Assembly: GCA_955652855.1 (NCBI GenBank)
Contig: CATPCN010000244.1
Coordinates: 1 to 5,464 of the forward strand
Reading direction: 5' to 3'
From: an uncultured Chthoniobacterales bacterium
GTDB taxonomy: Bacteria > Verrucomicrobiota > Verrucomicrobiae > Chthoniobacterales > UBA10450
DNA length: 5,464 nucleotides
The notes beneath the pieces are model-generated. The model was not told where the DNA came from. It worked only from the letters and a program-made list of their open reading frames with translations, and did not search any database. Position 1 is the first letter of the stretch, and every line of letters begins with the position of its first letter. The position numbers and the translations under genes are program-made. Positions 1 to 5,464 of the stretch are shown here, in pieces.

Positions 1-780
1 ATACTAGGACTACCGGAAGAAGAATTTCCGCCGCTGCCGAAGTTTGAAGGCGCAAAGACCGTCACGATCCCGCAGAAGTCTTTGCGTGACGGGCTGCGCA
101 AAACGGCCTACGCGATTTCGACTGATGAGACGCGCTACGTCCTCAATGGCGTTTTATTTAGCTTCAAGGAAAACAAACTCACGCTCGTGGCGACAGACGG
201 GCGGCGTCTCGCCATGGTCGACATCGAGCTGGAATTTCCGCGCAGCCACGAGGCGGACATCATTGTGCCGACAAAAGCGGTCACGGAATTAGGGCGCCTT
301 TTGGCCGACGATGGCGACGTAAAGGTGAGCGTGGGCAGCGGCCAAATCGCGTTCGATTTGAACAACACGCTGCTCGTTTCGAAATTGATCGAAGGAAATT
401 ATCCGAACTATCGCCAGGTCATTCCGGGCGAAACGACGGAACGCGTCACGCTCGAGCGCGAAACATTTTTGAATTCGCTCCGCCGCGTTTCACTGCTGGC
501 GAGCGATAAATCGAATTCGATCAAGCTCAGCTTCAGCAAGAACAACATCGACATAACCGCGAACACCCCGGAAGTCGGCGAAGCTAAGGAATCGCTTGCC
601 GTCGCTTACAAAGGCCGCGAATTCTCGATCGCATTCAATCCGGAGTTCTTAATGGCGCCGCTGCGCAACTTGACTGAGGACGAAGTTTTTCTCGATCTAA
701 TCGATGAGATGAGTCCGGGCGTCTTGAAAATTCAAACCCCGTTTCTTTACGTGTTGATGCCAATGCGCATCAGCTCGTAA
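1..780 (+). CDS. dnaN: DNA polymerase III subunit beta (sliding clamp), 5' end missing
   Basis: This is the C-terminal 259 residues of the replication sliding clamp, a ring-shaped dimer that encircles DNA and tethers the polymerase and other clamp-binding proteins. The open frame continues off the left edge without a start. The visible part begins with a GLPEEEFPPLP stretch, typical of the end of clamp domain 1. Domain 2 follows from about visible residue 21, with the recognisable pattern LRKTAYAISTDETRYVLNG. Domain 3 begins near RVTLERETFLNSLRRVSLLA. The protein ends YVLMPMRISS; the MPMR element is the conserved C-terminal strand that helps form the pocket for clamp-binding peptides, here followed by three extra residues. 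Families of about 366 residues imply roughly 105 residues are missing. It converges with the next gene, leaving 8 bases, and recF does not follow. The identification is secure; the TTG at 82 is internal, not the start. Confidence 0.96.
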   Translation: MLGLPEEEFPPLPKFEGAKTVTIPQKSLRDGLRKTAYAISTDETRYVLNGVLFSFKENKLTLVATDGRRLAMVDIELEFPRSHEADIIVPTKAVTELGRLLADDGDVKVSVGSGQIAFDLNNTLLVSKLIEGNYPNYRQVIPGETTERVTLERETFLNSLRRVSLLASDKSNSIKLSFSKNNIDITANTPEVGEAKESLAVAYKGREFSIAFNPEFLMAPLRNLTEDEVFLDLIDEMSPGVLKIQTPFLYVLMPMRISS

Positions 781-788
781 GCGACCGC

Positions 789-1340
789 TCAGTAAAGCGC
801 GATCGCGCAGACCAGGATCGCGAGACCGTAGGCAAGAGCCGCGCCGTGCAGCAATCGCCAACGCTCATTGCTGCGGACGCTCCAGTTGATCTGATCGCGC
901 AGCAGATAAGGCATCATGACCCAAAACAATCCAGCGACAATCAGGAGATAAGCGAAAACGGTGACCAGCAGCCGACTCATTTCGTAACGAAAAAATGCCG
1001 CATCAAGGAGCGGCTCCGCCGCAAGCAAAAGCAAAATCCCAAGCGCGCGCACGGCCAGAAATTCATCAACAAACCGGAGCACCAGAAAAAATCCAATCGG
1101 CAATGCGACCAAAAGTGGCCGTCGAAAACTGGAGAACTCCCCCATTTCCATGGTGGCGAGAAGCCAGAAGCTCCAGATCAAATCGATGGTCAGAAAAACG
1201 ACGCCCCCGGTGCGCGAACGCGGGAGCCGTTGCGCGAAACCGCGCCCCAGCTCCGGCTTTATTAGGCCGGGCAGACTCACGAGCAAAAGAACAATGCCGA
1301 CGACAATCCCGACGGTGTGCAAAGAGAAATGGTAAATCAC
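789..1340 (-). CDS. Six-helix integral membrane protein of unknown function
   Basis: I do not recognise this 183-residue protein. It is strongly hydrophobic, with six likely membrane segments at about residues 7-27, 45-63, 75-91, 96-116, 122-147 and 164-182. The polar loops are short; the largest lie after segment 1 (KPELGRGFAQRLPRSR, basic) and before segment 6 (RDQINWSVRSNERWR, basic). Several acidic residues sit at or inside predicted helices (RFVDEF near 89-94, EPLLD near 109-113), which may be functional. No catalytic motif or signal-peptide cleavage site is evident. The start is a GTG at 1340, the only plausible initiator in the 15 bases after the miaB stop. That stop is in the same frame, so the gene cannot begin earlier. 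No Shine-Dalgarno sequence is visible and translation may be coupled to miaB. It probably shares a transcript with miaB and ends 8 bases from the dnaN stop. The hydrophobic pattern makes it a real gene rather than a shadow frame. Confidence 0.8.
   Translation of the reverse strand: MIYHFSLHTVGIVVGIVLLLVSLPGLIKPELGRGFAQRLPRSRTGGVVFLTIDLIWSFWLLATMEMGEFSSFRRPLLVALPIGFFLVLRFVDEFLAVRALGILLLLAAEPLLDAAFFRYEMSRLLVTVFAYLLIVAGLFWVMMPYLLRDQINWSVRSNERWRLLHGAALAYGLAILVCAIALY
797..808. repeat. 12-base perfect palindrome GCGCGATCGCGC
   Basis: The sequence GCGCGATCGCGC reads identically on both strands. It lies inside the last codons of the membrane protein gene, 17 bases past the dnaN stop, where two transcripts converge. 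As RNA it cannot form a loop without breaking central pairs, and no T-run follows on either strand, so it is not a standard terminator. It may simply reflect the local fondness for GCG and GATC words in these coding regions. Confidence 0.5.
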
Positions 1341-1355
1341 AGGCGCGCGACAGAC

Positions 1356-2711
1356 TTACACGAGCGGCGAGCCAAACAAGCTGAAACCGTTTGCATGTTC
1401 GATGTGGACATCGAAAATTTCGCCCGTCCGTTCCGTTTTACTATCGAAGACGACGATTTTGTTCGTGCGCGTTCGGCCCATCAAGCGCGCCGAATTTGTG
1501 CGGCTCGGACCTTCACAAAGAATTTCCACGTCCCGACCAACCAAACGCTCGCCGGCTCGGCGTGCGGATTCATCGACAATGCGCAGCAGCTCCTGGTTGC
1601 GCGCTTCTTTCACTCGCTCGTCAATTTGCCAGGGCATTGCTGCGGCCGGCGTTTCCTGCCGCGGCGAATACCGAAAAATAAACGCATTATCGAACTGCAT
1701 ACGCTCGACCAGGTCGCATGTTTGCGCAAAATCGCTGACCTCTTCGCCTGGAAAACCAACGATCACATCAGCCGTCAGCGCGATTTCTTTCCGCGTGGCA
1801 CGAATTTTTTCGACAAGATCGACATATTTTTCCGCCGTGTAAGTGCGATGCATCGCTTTCAAGATTCGATTCGATCCGGATTGCAAAGGCAGATGAACAT
1901 GCTCGGCAAGTTTCGGAAGCTCCGCGAAAGCGCGCAAGAGATCGTCGCGAAATCCGATCGGGTGCGGTGAAGTGAATCGCAGCCGCTCCAGCCCGTCGAT
2001 TTCGTGCACCGCCTCGAGCAACTGCACGAATGGACTCTTACCGTCGCGCTTCGGATATTCATGCCGGCCGTATAAGTTCACGATTTGACCGAGCAGCGTG
2101 ATTTCCTTTACGCCGGCCGAAACGAGCGCGCGAACTTCGCGCACGATTTCGTCGATCGAACGGCTTCGCTCCGTGCCGCGCGTCTGAGGCACGATGCAAA
2201 ATGTGCAATGCATGTTGCAACCCTGCATGATCGAGACGAACGCGGTTGCCTGATGCGGCGACAATTCCTGTTCGCGGATCGTTTCCTGCGACCCGGCTTC
2301 CTCCGCAACATCGACAATGGAAAAGCGCGGATCATCCATGCACCGCGTGCTCTTCCTTTCCAGAAGTTCATCGACGTAATCGGCCACGCGATGAAACTTT
2401 TGTGTGCCGACAACAAGATCGACATGCGGCAGGTTTTGCAGCAACGACGTGCCCCGCGCCTGTGCCATGCAACCGAGAAAACCGAAAACGACTTCCGGGC
2501 GCCGTTTCGCGAGCATGCCGAGCATCCCCATTTTTCCGAGCGCCTTTTGATCGGCCGTGTCGCGCACGCTGCATGTGTTCAGAAGGACAACATCGGCATC
2601 GGCTTCATGCGCCGCGCGTTTGTATCCGCGCGAGATAAGCGAATGCGCAACCTGTTCCGAATCGCGCTCGTTCATCTGACAGCCATAAGTCTTGATAAAA
2701 AATTTCGGCAT
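1356..2711 (-). CDS. miaB: tRNA-2-methylthio-N6-dimethylallyladenosine synthase MiaB
   Basis: This radical SAM methylthiotransferase adds a methylthio group to C2 of N6-isopentenyladenosine at position 37 of tRNAs reading UNN codons. Numbered from the start chosen here (451 residues), the N-terminal MTTase domain carries the three auxiliary-cluster cysteines C11 (TYGCQMN), C47 (LLNTCSVRD) and C81 (GFLGCMAQ). The radical SAM cluster CNMHCTFC follows with C165, C169 and C172. Further family signatures are TSPHP, HLPLQSGSNR, DVIVGFPGE and a C-terminal TRAM RNA-binding domain from about residue 390. I chose the ATG at 2711 because family members begin only a few residues before IKTYGCQMN. An in-frame ATG at 2774 would add 21 residues and has a GGGAAG five bases upstream, but would leave only 47 bases to the divergent mtnP. 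The motif usually written GQNVN reads GQIVN here (I210). MiaB rather than RimO or MtaB is supported by the TYGCQMN and LLNTCSVRD forms. All six cluster cysteines are present, so it should be active. Confidence 0.95.
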   Translation of the reverse strand: MPKFFIKTYGCQMNERDSEQVAHSLISRGYKRAAHEADADVVLLNTCSVRDTADQKALGKMGMLGMLAKRRPEVVFGFLGCMAQARGTSLLQNLPHVDLVVGTQKFHRVADYVDELLERKSTRCMDDPRFSIVDVAEEAGSQETIREQELSPHQATAFVSIMQGCNMHCTFCIVPQTRGTERSRSIDEIVREVRALVSAGVKEITLLGQIVNLYGRHEYPKRDGKSPFVQLLEAVHEIDGLERLRFTSPHPIGFRDDLLRAFAELPKLAEHVHLPLQSGSNRILKAMHRTYTAEKYVDLVEKIRATRKEIALTADVIVGFPGEEVSDFAQTCDLVERMQFDNAFIFRYSPRQETPAAAMPWQIDERVKEARNQELLRIVDESARRAGERLVGRDVEILCEGPSRTNSARLMGRTRTNKIVVFDSKTERTGEIFDVHIEHANGFSLFGSPLV

Positions 2712-2821
2712 GAGCGGCAGAACAGTGGCACAAAGTCCACGAGCTTGCCAAGCGCTGGCCAGCAGGGCGCGCATTCTGACTTCCCATTTGCACGGTTCTT
2801 CCAGTTTAATCGTTTCCCGAA
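2712..2821. promoter_or_regulatory. Divergent miaB/mtnP intergenic region
   Basis: This short stretch must hold the start signals of both divergent genes unless either is read from further away. I see no convincing -35/-10 pair and no SAM riboswitch. On the plus strand a TTTAAT box at 2805-2810 sits 11 bases before the mtnP ATG; if it were a -10 element, mtnP mRNA would have almost no leader, fitting the lack of a Shine-Dalgarno sequence. If MiaB starts at 2774, the true gap shrinks to 47 bases. Confidence 0.3.
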
Positions 2822-3691
2822 ATGACCAACGAAGCGCCAGCCATCGGCATCATCGGCGGGAGTGGTCTTTATCAAATGGAAGGCGTGACCGAGCCGTCGG
2901 AGCAGAAGATCGACACGCCCTTCGGCCCGCCATCCGATGCGCTCATCGGAGGAAAAATGGATGGTCGCCAGGTTTATTTCTTGCCGCGACACGGGCGCGG
3001 TCATCGCATTTTGCCGCACGAGCTGAATCATCGCGCGAATATTTACGCGCTGCGTTCCCTCAACGTGCGCTGGATCATTTGCGTGACGGCAGTCGGAAGC
3101 CTGCAAGGAAAATACGCGCCGCGCGATGTGCTCTTGCCATCGCAGTTTTACGATCGAACGAGCGTACGCGCCGGTCACACCTTTTTCGGAAATGGAATCG
3201 CGGCGCACGTCAGTTTCGCGGAGCCGATCTGCGCGAACCTGCGCAACTTGCTGGCGGAATCGGCGCGCGAACTCGGCATCATCGTGCACAACGGCGGAAC
3301 CTACGTGAACATGGACGGGCCCGCCTTTTCGACGCGCGCGGAATCGGAGTTGAACCGCCGGCATGGTTTCGACGTAATCGGGATGACGAATCTGCCGGAA
3401 GCAAAATTGGCACGCGAAGCCGAGATCGCCCTCGCGACCATGGCCATGATTACCGATTACGATTGCTGGAAGGTCGAAGAGGCGCCGGTCTCAGCGCACA
3501 CAGTATTCGATCACCTCGTGGCGAACGCTGAAACCGCCAAAAAAATTCTGAGTCACGTCATCCCCCGAATCCCAACGGAAGCCGATTGGCCCGAACATTC
3601 CGCGCTGGATTCAGCGCTGGTAACCGACCAGAAGCTCTGGCCGACTGAAACGGCGCGAAAATTGAAGCCAATCTTGGGCCGTTTTTCGTAG
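2822..3691 (+). CDS. mtnP: S-methyl-5'-thioadenosine phosphorylase
   Basis: The enzyme splits S-methyl-5'-thioadenosine with phosphate into adenine and 5-methylthioribose-1-phosphate, the first step of methionine and adenine salvage from this SAM by-product. It is cytosolic and belongs to the PNP/MTAP family. The 289 residues match the usual length and the domain spans nearly all of it. Phosphate-site elements are visible: GGSG at 12-15, R56-H57 in FLPRHGRGH, and T89 in VTAVGSLQ. The substrate side shows FSTRAES at 169-175, GMTNLPEAKLA from 187, and TDYDCW with D212 and D214, the paired aspartates that mark adenine-type (MTA) rather than guanine/hypoxanthine specificity. An in-frame TAA at 2807 leaves the ATG at 2822 as the first start. 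No Shine-Dalgarno sequence precedes it. It is divergent from miaB and is not accompanied by other methionine-salvage genes (mtnA-D) here. The C-terminal 40 residues (after about 250) are variable in the family. Confidence 0.95.
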   Translation: MTNEAPAIGIIGGSGLYQMEGVTEPSEQKIDTPFGPPSDALIGGKMDGRQVYFLPRHGRGHRILPHELNHRANIYALRSLNVRWIICVTAVGSLQGKYAPRDVLLPSQFYDRTSVRAGHTFFGNGIAAHVSFAEPICANLRNLLAESARELGIIVHNGGTYVNMDGPAFSTRAESELNRRHGFDVIGMTNLPEAKLAREAEIALATMAMITDYDCWKVEEAPVSAHTVFDHLVANAETAKKILSHVIPRIPTEADWPEHSALDSALVTDQKLWPTETARKLKPILGRFS

Positions 3692-3702
3692 AAAAAAACT
3701 TC

Positions 3703-3736
3703 TTGCCTTCCAAGCGCCAAATATAGTAATTATAAA
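3703..3736 (+). promoter_or_regulatory. AT-rich promoter-like stretch before the small lipoprotein gene
   Basis: The gap after mtnP turns abruptly AT-rich. TTGCCT at 3703-3708 could be a -35 element; TAATTA at 3727-3732 lies 18 bases on, while the better -10 matches TATAGT (3722-3727) and TATAAA (3731-3736) have poor spacing (13 and 22). The position, about 50 bases before a ribosome binding site, fits a promoter for the gene starting at 3785. The exact elements are uncertain. Confidence 0.35.
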
Positions 3737-3740
3737 GACC

Positions 3741-3758
3741 GTCCGGTGAAATCCGGGC
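3741..3758 (+). other. Small hairpin in the 5' leader
   Basis: GTCCGG and CCGGGC can pair as a six-base stem (one G-U pair) around the six-base loop TGAAAT. It lies between the promoter-like stretch and the GGAG ribosome binding site of the small lipoprotein gene, so it would be in the untranslated leader, where it could stabilise the mRNA. No T-run follows, so it is not a terminator. Confidence 0.35.
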
Positions 3759-3771
3759 ATCGATTACCTAC

Positions 3772-3775
3772 GGAG
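3772..3775 (+). promoter_or_regulatory. Ribosome binding site GGAG
   Basis: GGAG stands nine bases before the ATG at 3785, a workable Shine-Dalgarno spacing and the clearest such site in the window. It indicates that translation was meant to start at 3785, although that ATG is now out of frame with the lipoprotein-like frame behind it. Confidence 0.6.
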
Positions 3776-3784
3776 TCCCAACAA

Positions 3785-4037
3785 ATGAAAGATTCAAATC
3801 GCCACCTGCTTGCTCAGTCTCGCCCTGCTGCCTGCTTGTTCGACTACGCAGACCACCGCTAGTCACGAAACGCTCGAGCAGAGAATGATGGCGCGCTATG
3901 CGAGCGCTGACACGAGCACTTTAGGGTCGGATACAGAACCGGCACCTCCGGCGGAAGGTCCGAGGAATCCTGACCGCAACCCGGCGCTAGTTCCAACGCC
4001 ACTGCTGCGTTACTGGGCTTCTTCGCGCACGCCGTAA
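3785..4037 (+). CDS. Small putative lipoprotein, reading frame shifted just after the start codon
   Basis: The frame ending at the TAA at 4035-4037 reads LLSLALLPACSTTQTT at its beginning, the shape of a lipoprotein signal peptide with a loose lipobox LPAC; the Cys codon is 3837-3839. In that frame no ATG precedes the signal peptide: upstream codons read KIQIATC directly after a TGA at 3786-3788. That TGA overlaps an ATG at 3785 that has a good GGAG site. Removing one base from ATGAAAG would give MKIQIATCLLSLALLPAC, a textbook signal peptide, so a one-base insertion or a sequence error after the start is the simplest reading. As it stands the ATG frame gives only 25 residues before a TAG at 3860. 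The shifted frame is otherwise open from a TTG at 3810 (75 residues). The mature part is short, polar and proline-rich, with no recognised domain. If exported it would be a membrane-anchored periplasmic protein of about 65 residues. The function is unknown, and the gene may be broken. Confidence 0.6.
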
Positions 4038-4056
4038 GGCGCGAACGGGTTTAGTT
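4022..4056 (+). terminator. Hairpin overlapping the lipoprotein stop codon, possible terminator
   Basis: TTCGCGC (4022-4028) and GCGCGAA (4039-4045) form a seven-base perfect inverted repeat with a ten-base loop. An alternative inner fold pairs CGCC (4030-4033) with GGCG (4038-4041) around a GTAA loop of GNRA type, which contains the TAA stop codon. The broken T-run GGGTTTAGTTTT follows. It sits exactly where the lipoprotein gene and bioF converge, 13 bases apart. The T-run serves the plus strand; on the minus strand no T-run follows. The interrupted T-run keeps confidence moderate. Confidence 0.4.
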
Positions 4057-5244
4057 TTCAATCAATCTGTCCAAGGCGGCGCATAACGCGCGCACTTGCG
4101 ATTCACTGTGCGCAGCGCTGATCGCGATCCGCAAACGCGCTGAGCCTTTGGCTACTGTCGGATAACGGATCGCCGGAACGAGAAACCCCTCGTCCTGCAA
4201 AGAGCGCGACAAATCCAGCGCTGCTTGTTCGTCCCCAACAATCCACGGATGAATGGCGCTGCCATTTTTCATCGGATCTGTCATTGATCGTTCGACATGG
4301 TGAAAAGCGCGCGGCAACGATTCGCGCAAGGTTTTGATCCGTTGCCAGAGCAACTGCCGTCGCTTTTCGCCTTCTTGCGATTCGAGAAATTCGAGCGCTG
4401 CCATCGCCGCGGCCGCAAACGCCGGCGGCGGCGCCGTGGAAAAAATGAATGAGCGCGCCCGATTGACGAGCCAATCGATCAAACTGCGCGAGCCGCAAAT
4501 GTAACCACCGCTCACACCGAGCGCTTTGCTCAATGTGCCCATCTGAACGTCGACCTCGCGCGCGACTCCTTCTTCAGTCGCGAGACCGCGGCCATTTGGT
4601 CCGACCACGCCGACTGCGTGCGCTTCATCGAGGAGGAGCAGCGCACCGAAGCGTTTTTTTAGATCGACAAGTTCCCGGAGCGGAACGCGATCACCGTCCA
4701 TCGAGAAAACCGATTCCGTCACAATCAAGATGCGGCTTGCCGGATGTTCGCGTTGCGTCCATTCGAGAAGACTTTCCAGTTTGCCGAGATGATTGTGCGG
4801 AAAGACGCGTAGGATCGCGCCGCTTAATTTCGTGCCATCGATCAAAGACGCGTGCGATAATTTATCAAGCAGAACGACATCTTGCTTTCCCACGAGCGCC
4901 GGAATTGTTCCCACGGCAGCGGCGTATCCGCTGCTAAAACAAAGCGCCGCCGACGTGCCTTTCCAGTTTGCGAGCGCGGCTTCGAGTCGCACATGCAGCG
5001 ATTGCGTTCCGCAAACCAAACGCGACGCGCCTGCGCCGACCCCGAATTCTGCAATCGCGGCCGTGGCCGCTTCTTTCAACCGCGGATCGTTGGCCAGACC
5101 GAGATAATCGTTCGACGAAAAATTGATTAGCTCTTTCCCGACAAGATCGACATTCGCTCCCTGCGCACTTCCGATTTCTCGCAATTGTCGATGTAATGAT
5201 TGCGCGCGGAGCGCTTGCAATTGCTCCCGAAAAAGATCGCTCAT
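4051..5244 (-). CDS. bioF: 8-amino-7-oxononanoate synthase
   Basis: This PLP enzyme of the alpha-oxoamine synthase family condenses pimeloyl-ACP (or -CoA) with L-alanine, releasing CO2, to form 8-amino-7-oxononanoate, the first step of biotin ring assembly. The 397 residues fit the family. Visible motifs in order are NDYLGLA (45-51), GAGASRLVCGT (70-80), SHASLIDG with H131 stacking on the cofactor, ESVFSMDGD (177-185), LLDEAHAVG with D206 and H209, and GTLSKALG with the Schiff-base lysine K240. STAPPP follows at 269-274, then AIRYPTV at 358-364, close to the AIRPPTVP of BioF. Glycine C-acetyltransferase (Kbl) and 5-aminolevulinate synthase share the fold, but the AIR-PTV element favours BioF; that specificity call is inference. 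The ATG at 5244 follows the carboxypeptidase stop by 21 bases, with only a weak GGA nearby, so the two genes are probably co-transcribed. No other bio gene and no recognisable BirA operator is visible. Confidence 0.9.
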   Translation of the reverse strand: MSDLFREQLQALRAQSLHRQLREIGSAQGANVDLVGKELINFSSNDYLGLANDPRLKEAATAAIAEFGVGAGASRLVCGTQSLHVRLEAALANWKGTSAALCFSSGYAAAVGTIPALVGKQDVVLLDKLSHASLIDGTKLSGAILRVFPHNHLGKLESLLEWTQREHPASRILIVTESVFSMDGDRVPLRELVDLKKRFGALLLLDEAHAVGVVGPNGRGLATEEGVAREVDVQMGTLSKALGVSGGYICGSRSLIDWLVNRARSFIFSTAPPPAFAAAAMAALEFLESQEGEKRRQLLWQRIKTLRESLPRAFHHVERSMTDPMKNGSAIHPWIVGDEQAALDLSRSLQDEGFLVPAIRYPTVAKGSARLRIAISAAHSESQVRALCAALDRLIEN

Positions 5245-5265
5245 GTTCCGCGCGCGACCGCGCCG

Positions 5266-5464
5266 CTACATCCAAAGGCCCCAGGATAAGAGTGCCGAAG
5301 CGTCATTCCAAACGCCGGCTTTACTGTCACCGAGTACGACAACGATCACGTCCCGGCCTGGCCGCGCGCCGCTGCAAACCAAACAATGTCCGGCCGCCTC
5401 GGTGTAACCGGTCTTCATTCCGTTGCAATACGAGAGCCGTTTCAGAACTTTGTTCGTGTTCTCG
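5266..5464 (-). CDS. D-alanyl-D-alanine carboxypeptidase (peptidase S11), 3' end only
   Basis: The last 65 residues of a penicillin-binding-protein-type serine carboxypeptidase, which trims the terminal D-alanine from peptidoglycan stem peptides in the periplasm. The frame is open to the right edge. The key sign is GMKTGYTEAAGHCLV, holding the KTG active-site triad (K17-T18-G19 of the visible part) in the S11/DacA context; VIVVVLG after it is the usual next strand. The SxxK and SxN motifs lie outside the window. The protein stops at LLSWGLWM, immediately after the catalytic domain, so it lacks the C-terminal beta domain and amphipathic anchor of E. coli PBP5. Three cysteines surround the KTG strand. 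bioF follows 21 bases downstream. I am confident of the family but not of a specific dac letter. Confidence 0.88.
   Translation of the reverse strand, partial: ENTNKVLKRLSYCNGMKTGYTEAAGHCLVCSGARPGRDVIVVVLGDSKAGVWNDASALLSWGLWM

Noticed and set aside
797..808. The GCGCGATCGCGC palindrome as a terminator for dnaN
   Set aside because: A loopless palindrome without a following T-run does not make an intrinsic terminator; it is kept only as a repeat.
846..1265. 139-codon plus-strand open frame opposite the membrane protein gene
   Set aside because: Its product is Gln/Lys/Pro rich, the usual complement of a hydrophobic gene, while the minus strand gives a coherent six-helix protein.
1317..1970. 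217-codon plus-strand open frame opposite the miaB 3' end
   Set aside because: It is antisense to the TRAM and radical SAM coding region, has low-complexity Arg/Phe content and no recognisable domain.
2085..2825. 246-codon plus-strand open frame opposite miaB
   Set aside because: It lies antisense to a well-supported gene. Its product is rich in Arg, His and Ala with no domain, as expected from a GC-rich shadow frame.
2692..3531. 279-codon plus-strand open frame overlapping mtnP in another frame
   Set aside because: mtnP has strong family motifs in its own frame; this product is Arg/Ser/Ala rich, typical of a shifted reading of GC-rich coding sequence.
3681..3699. GTTTTT...AAAAAC inverted repeat at the mtnP stop as a terminator
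   Set aside because: The stem is almost pure A-T, no T-run follows on the plus strand, and it would be too unstable to terminate transcription.
3737..3770. The leader sequence GGTGAAATCCGG resembles a core piece of the cobalamin riboswitch
   Set aside because: The rest of the conserved core and a B12 box (GCCACTG type) are absent, the leader is only about 50 bases, and the downstream gene is not a B12-related transporter or enzyme. Chance resemblance is more likely.

Overview
This is a chromosomal window from a moderately GC-rich bacterium and looks like ordinary housekeeping sequence. It holds six protein genes, two cut by the window edges, with short gaps between them and no sign of a mobile element, CRISPR array, rRNA or tRNA. 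Few genes have a clear Shine-Dalgarno sequence. From the style of the proteins, a Verrucomicrobiota-like soil bacterium (Chthoniobacterales type) is my guess, but nothing in the window proves it; the lineage call is low confidence.

Left part (1-1340): the 3' two-thirds of dnaN, the DNA polymerase III sliding clamp, runs on the plus strand to 780. It meets head-on, with an 8-base gap, a minus-strand gene for an unrecognised six-helix membrane protein (789-1340). There is no recF directly after dnaN, unlike the classical dnaA-dnaN-recF order.

Middle (1341-3691): miaB (tRNA 2-methylthio-N6-isopentenyladenosine synthase) lies on the minus strand, and the membrane protein gene follows it after 15 bases in the same direction, so the two are probably co-transcribed. 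Divergent from miaB is mtnP (S-methyl-5'-thioadenosine phosphorylase). The pair is metabolically sensible: MiaB is a radical SAM enzyme that releases 5'-deoxyadenosine, and MtnP-type enzymes phosphorolyse MTA and in some organisms 5'-deoxyadenosine. A shared role is inference only.

Right part (3692-5464): after mtnP comes an AT-rich promoter-like stretch, a small leader hairpin, a good GGAG ribosome binding site and an ATG at 3785. That ATG is one base out of frame with the lipoprotein-like reading frame that follows and ends at 4037. One surplus base just after ATGAA explains this, so the gene is either a frameshifted small lipoprotein or a sequence error. A hairpin with a possible GUAA tetraloop overlaps its stop codon and may terminate transcription. 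On the minus strand, the 3' end of a D-alanyl-D-alanine carboxypeptidase gene (peptidase S11) is followed after 21 bases by bioF (8-amino-7-oxononanoate synthase, biotin pathway), whose end converges on the lipoprotein gene.

I found no convincing novel system. The points most worth a second look are the frameshifted lipoprotein gene, the substituted conserved GQNVN motif in MiaB, the miaB/mtnP divergent pair and the short C-terminus of the carboxypeptidase.
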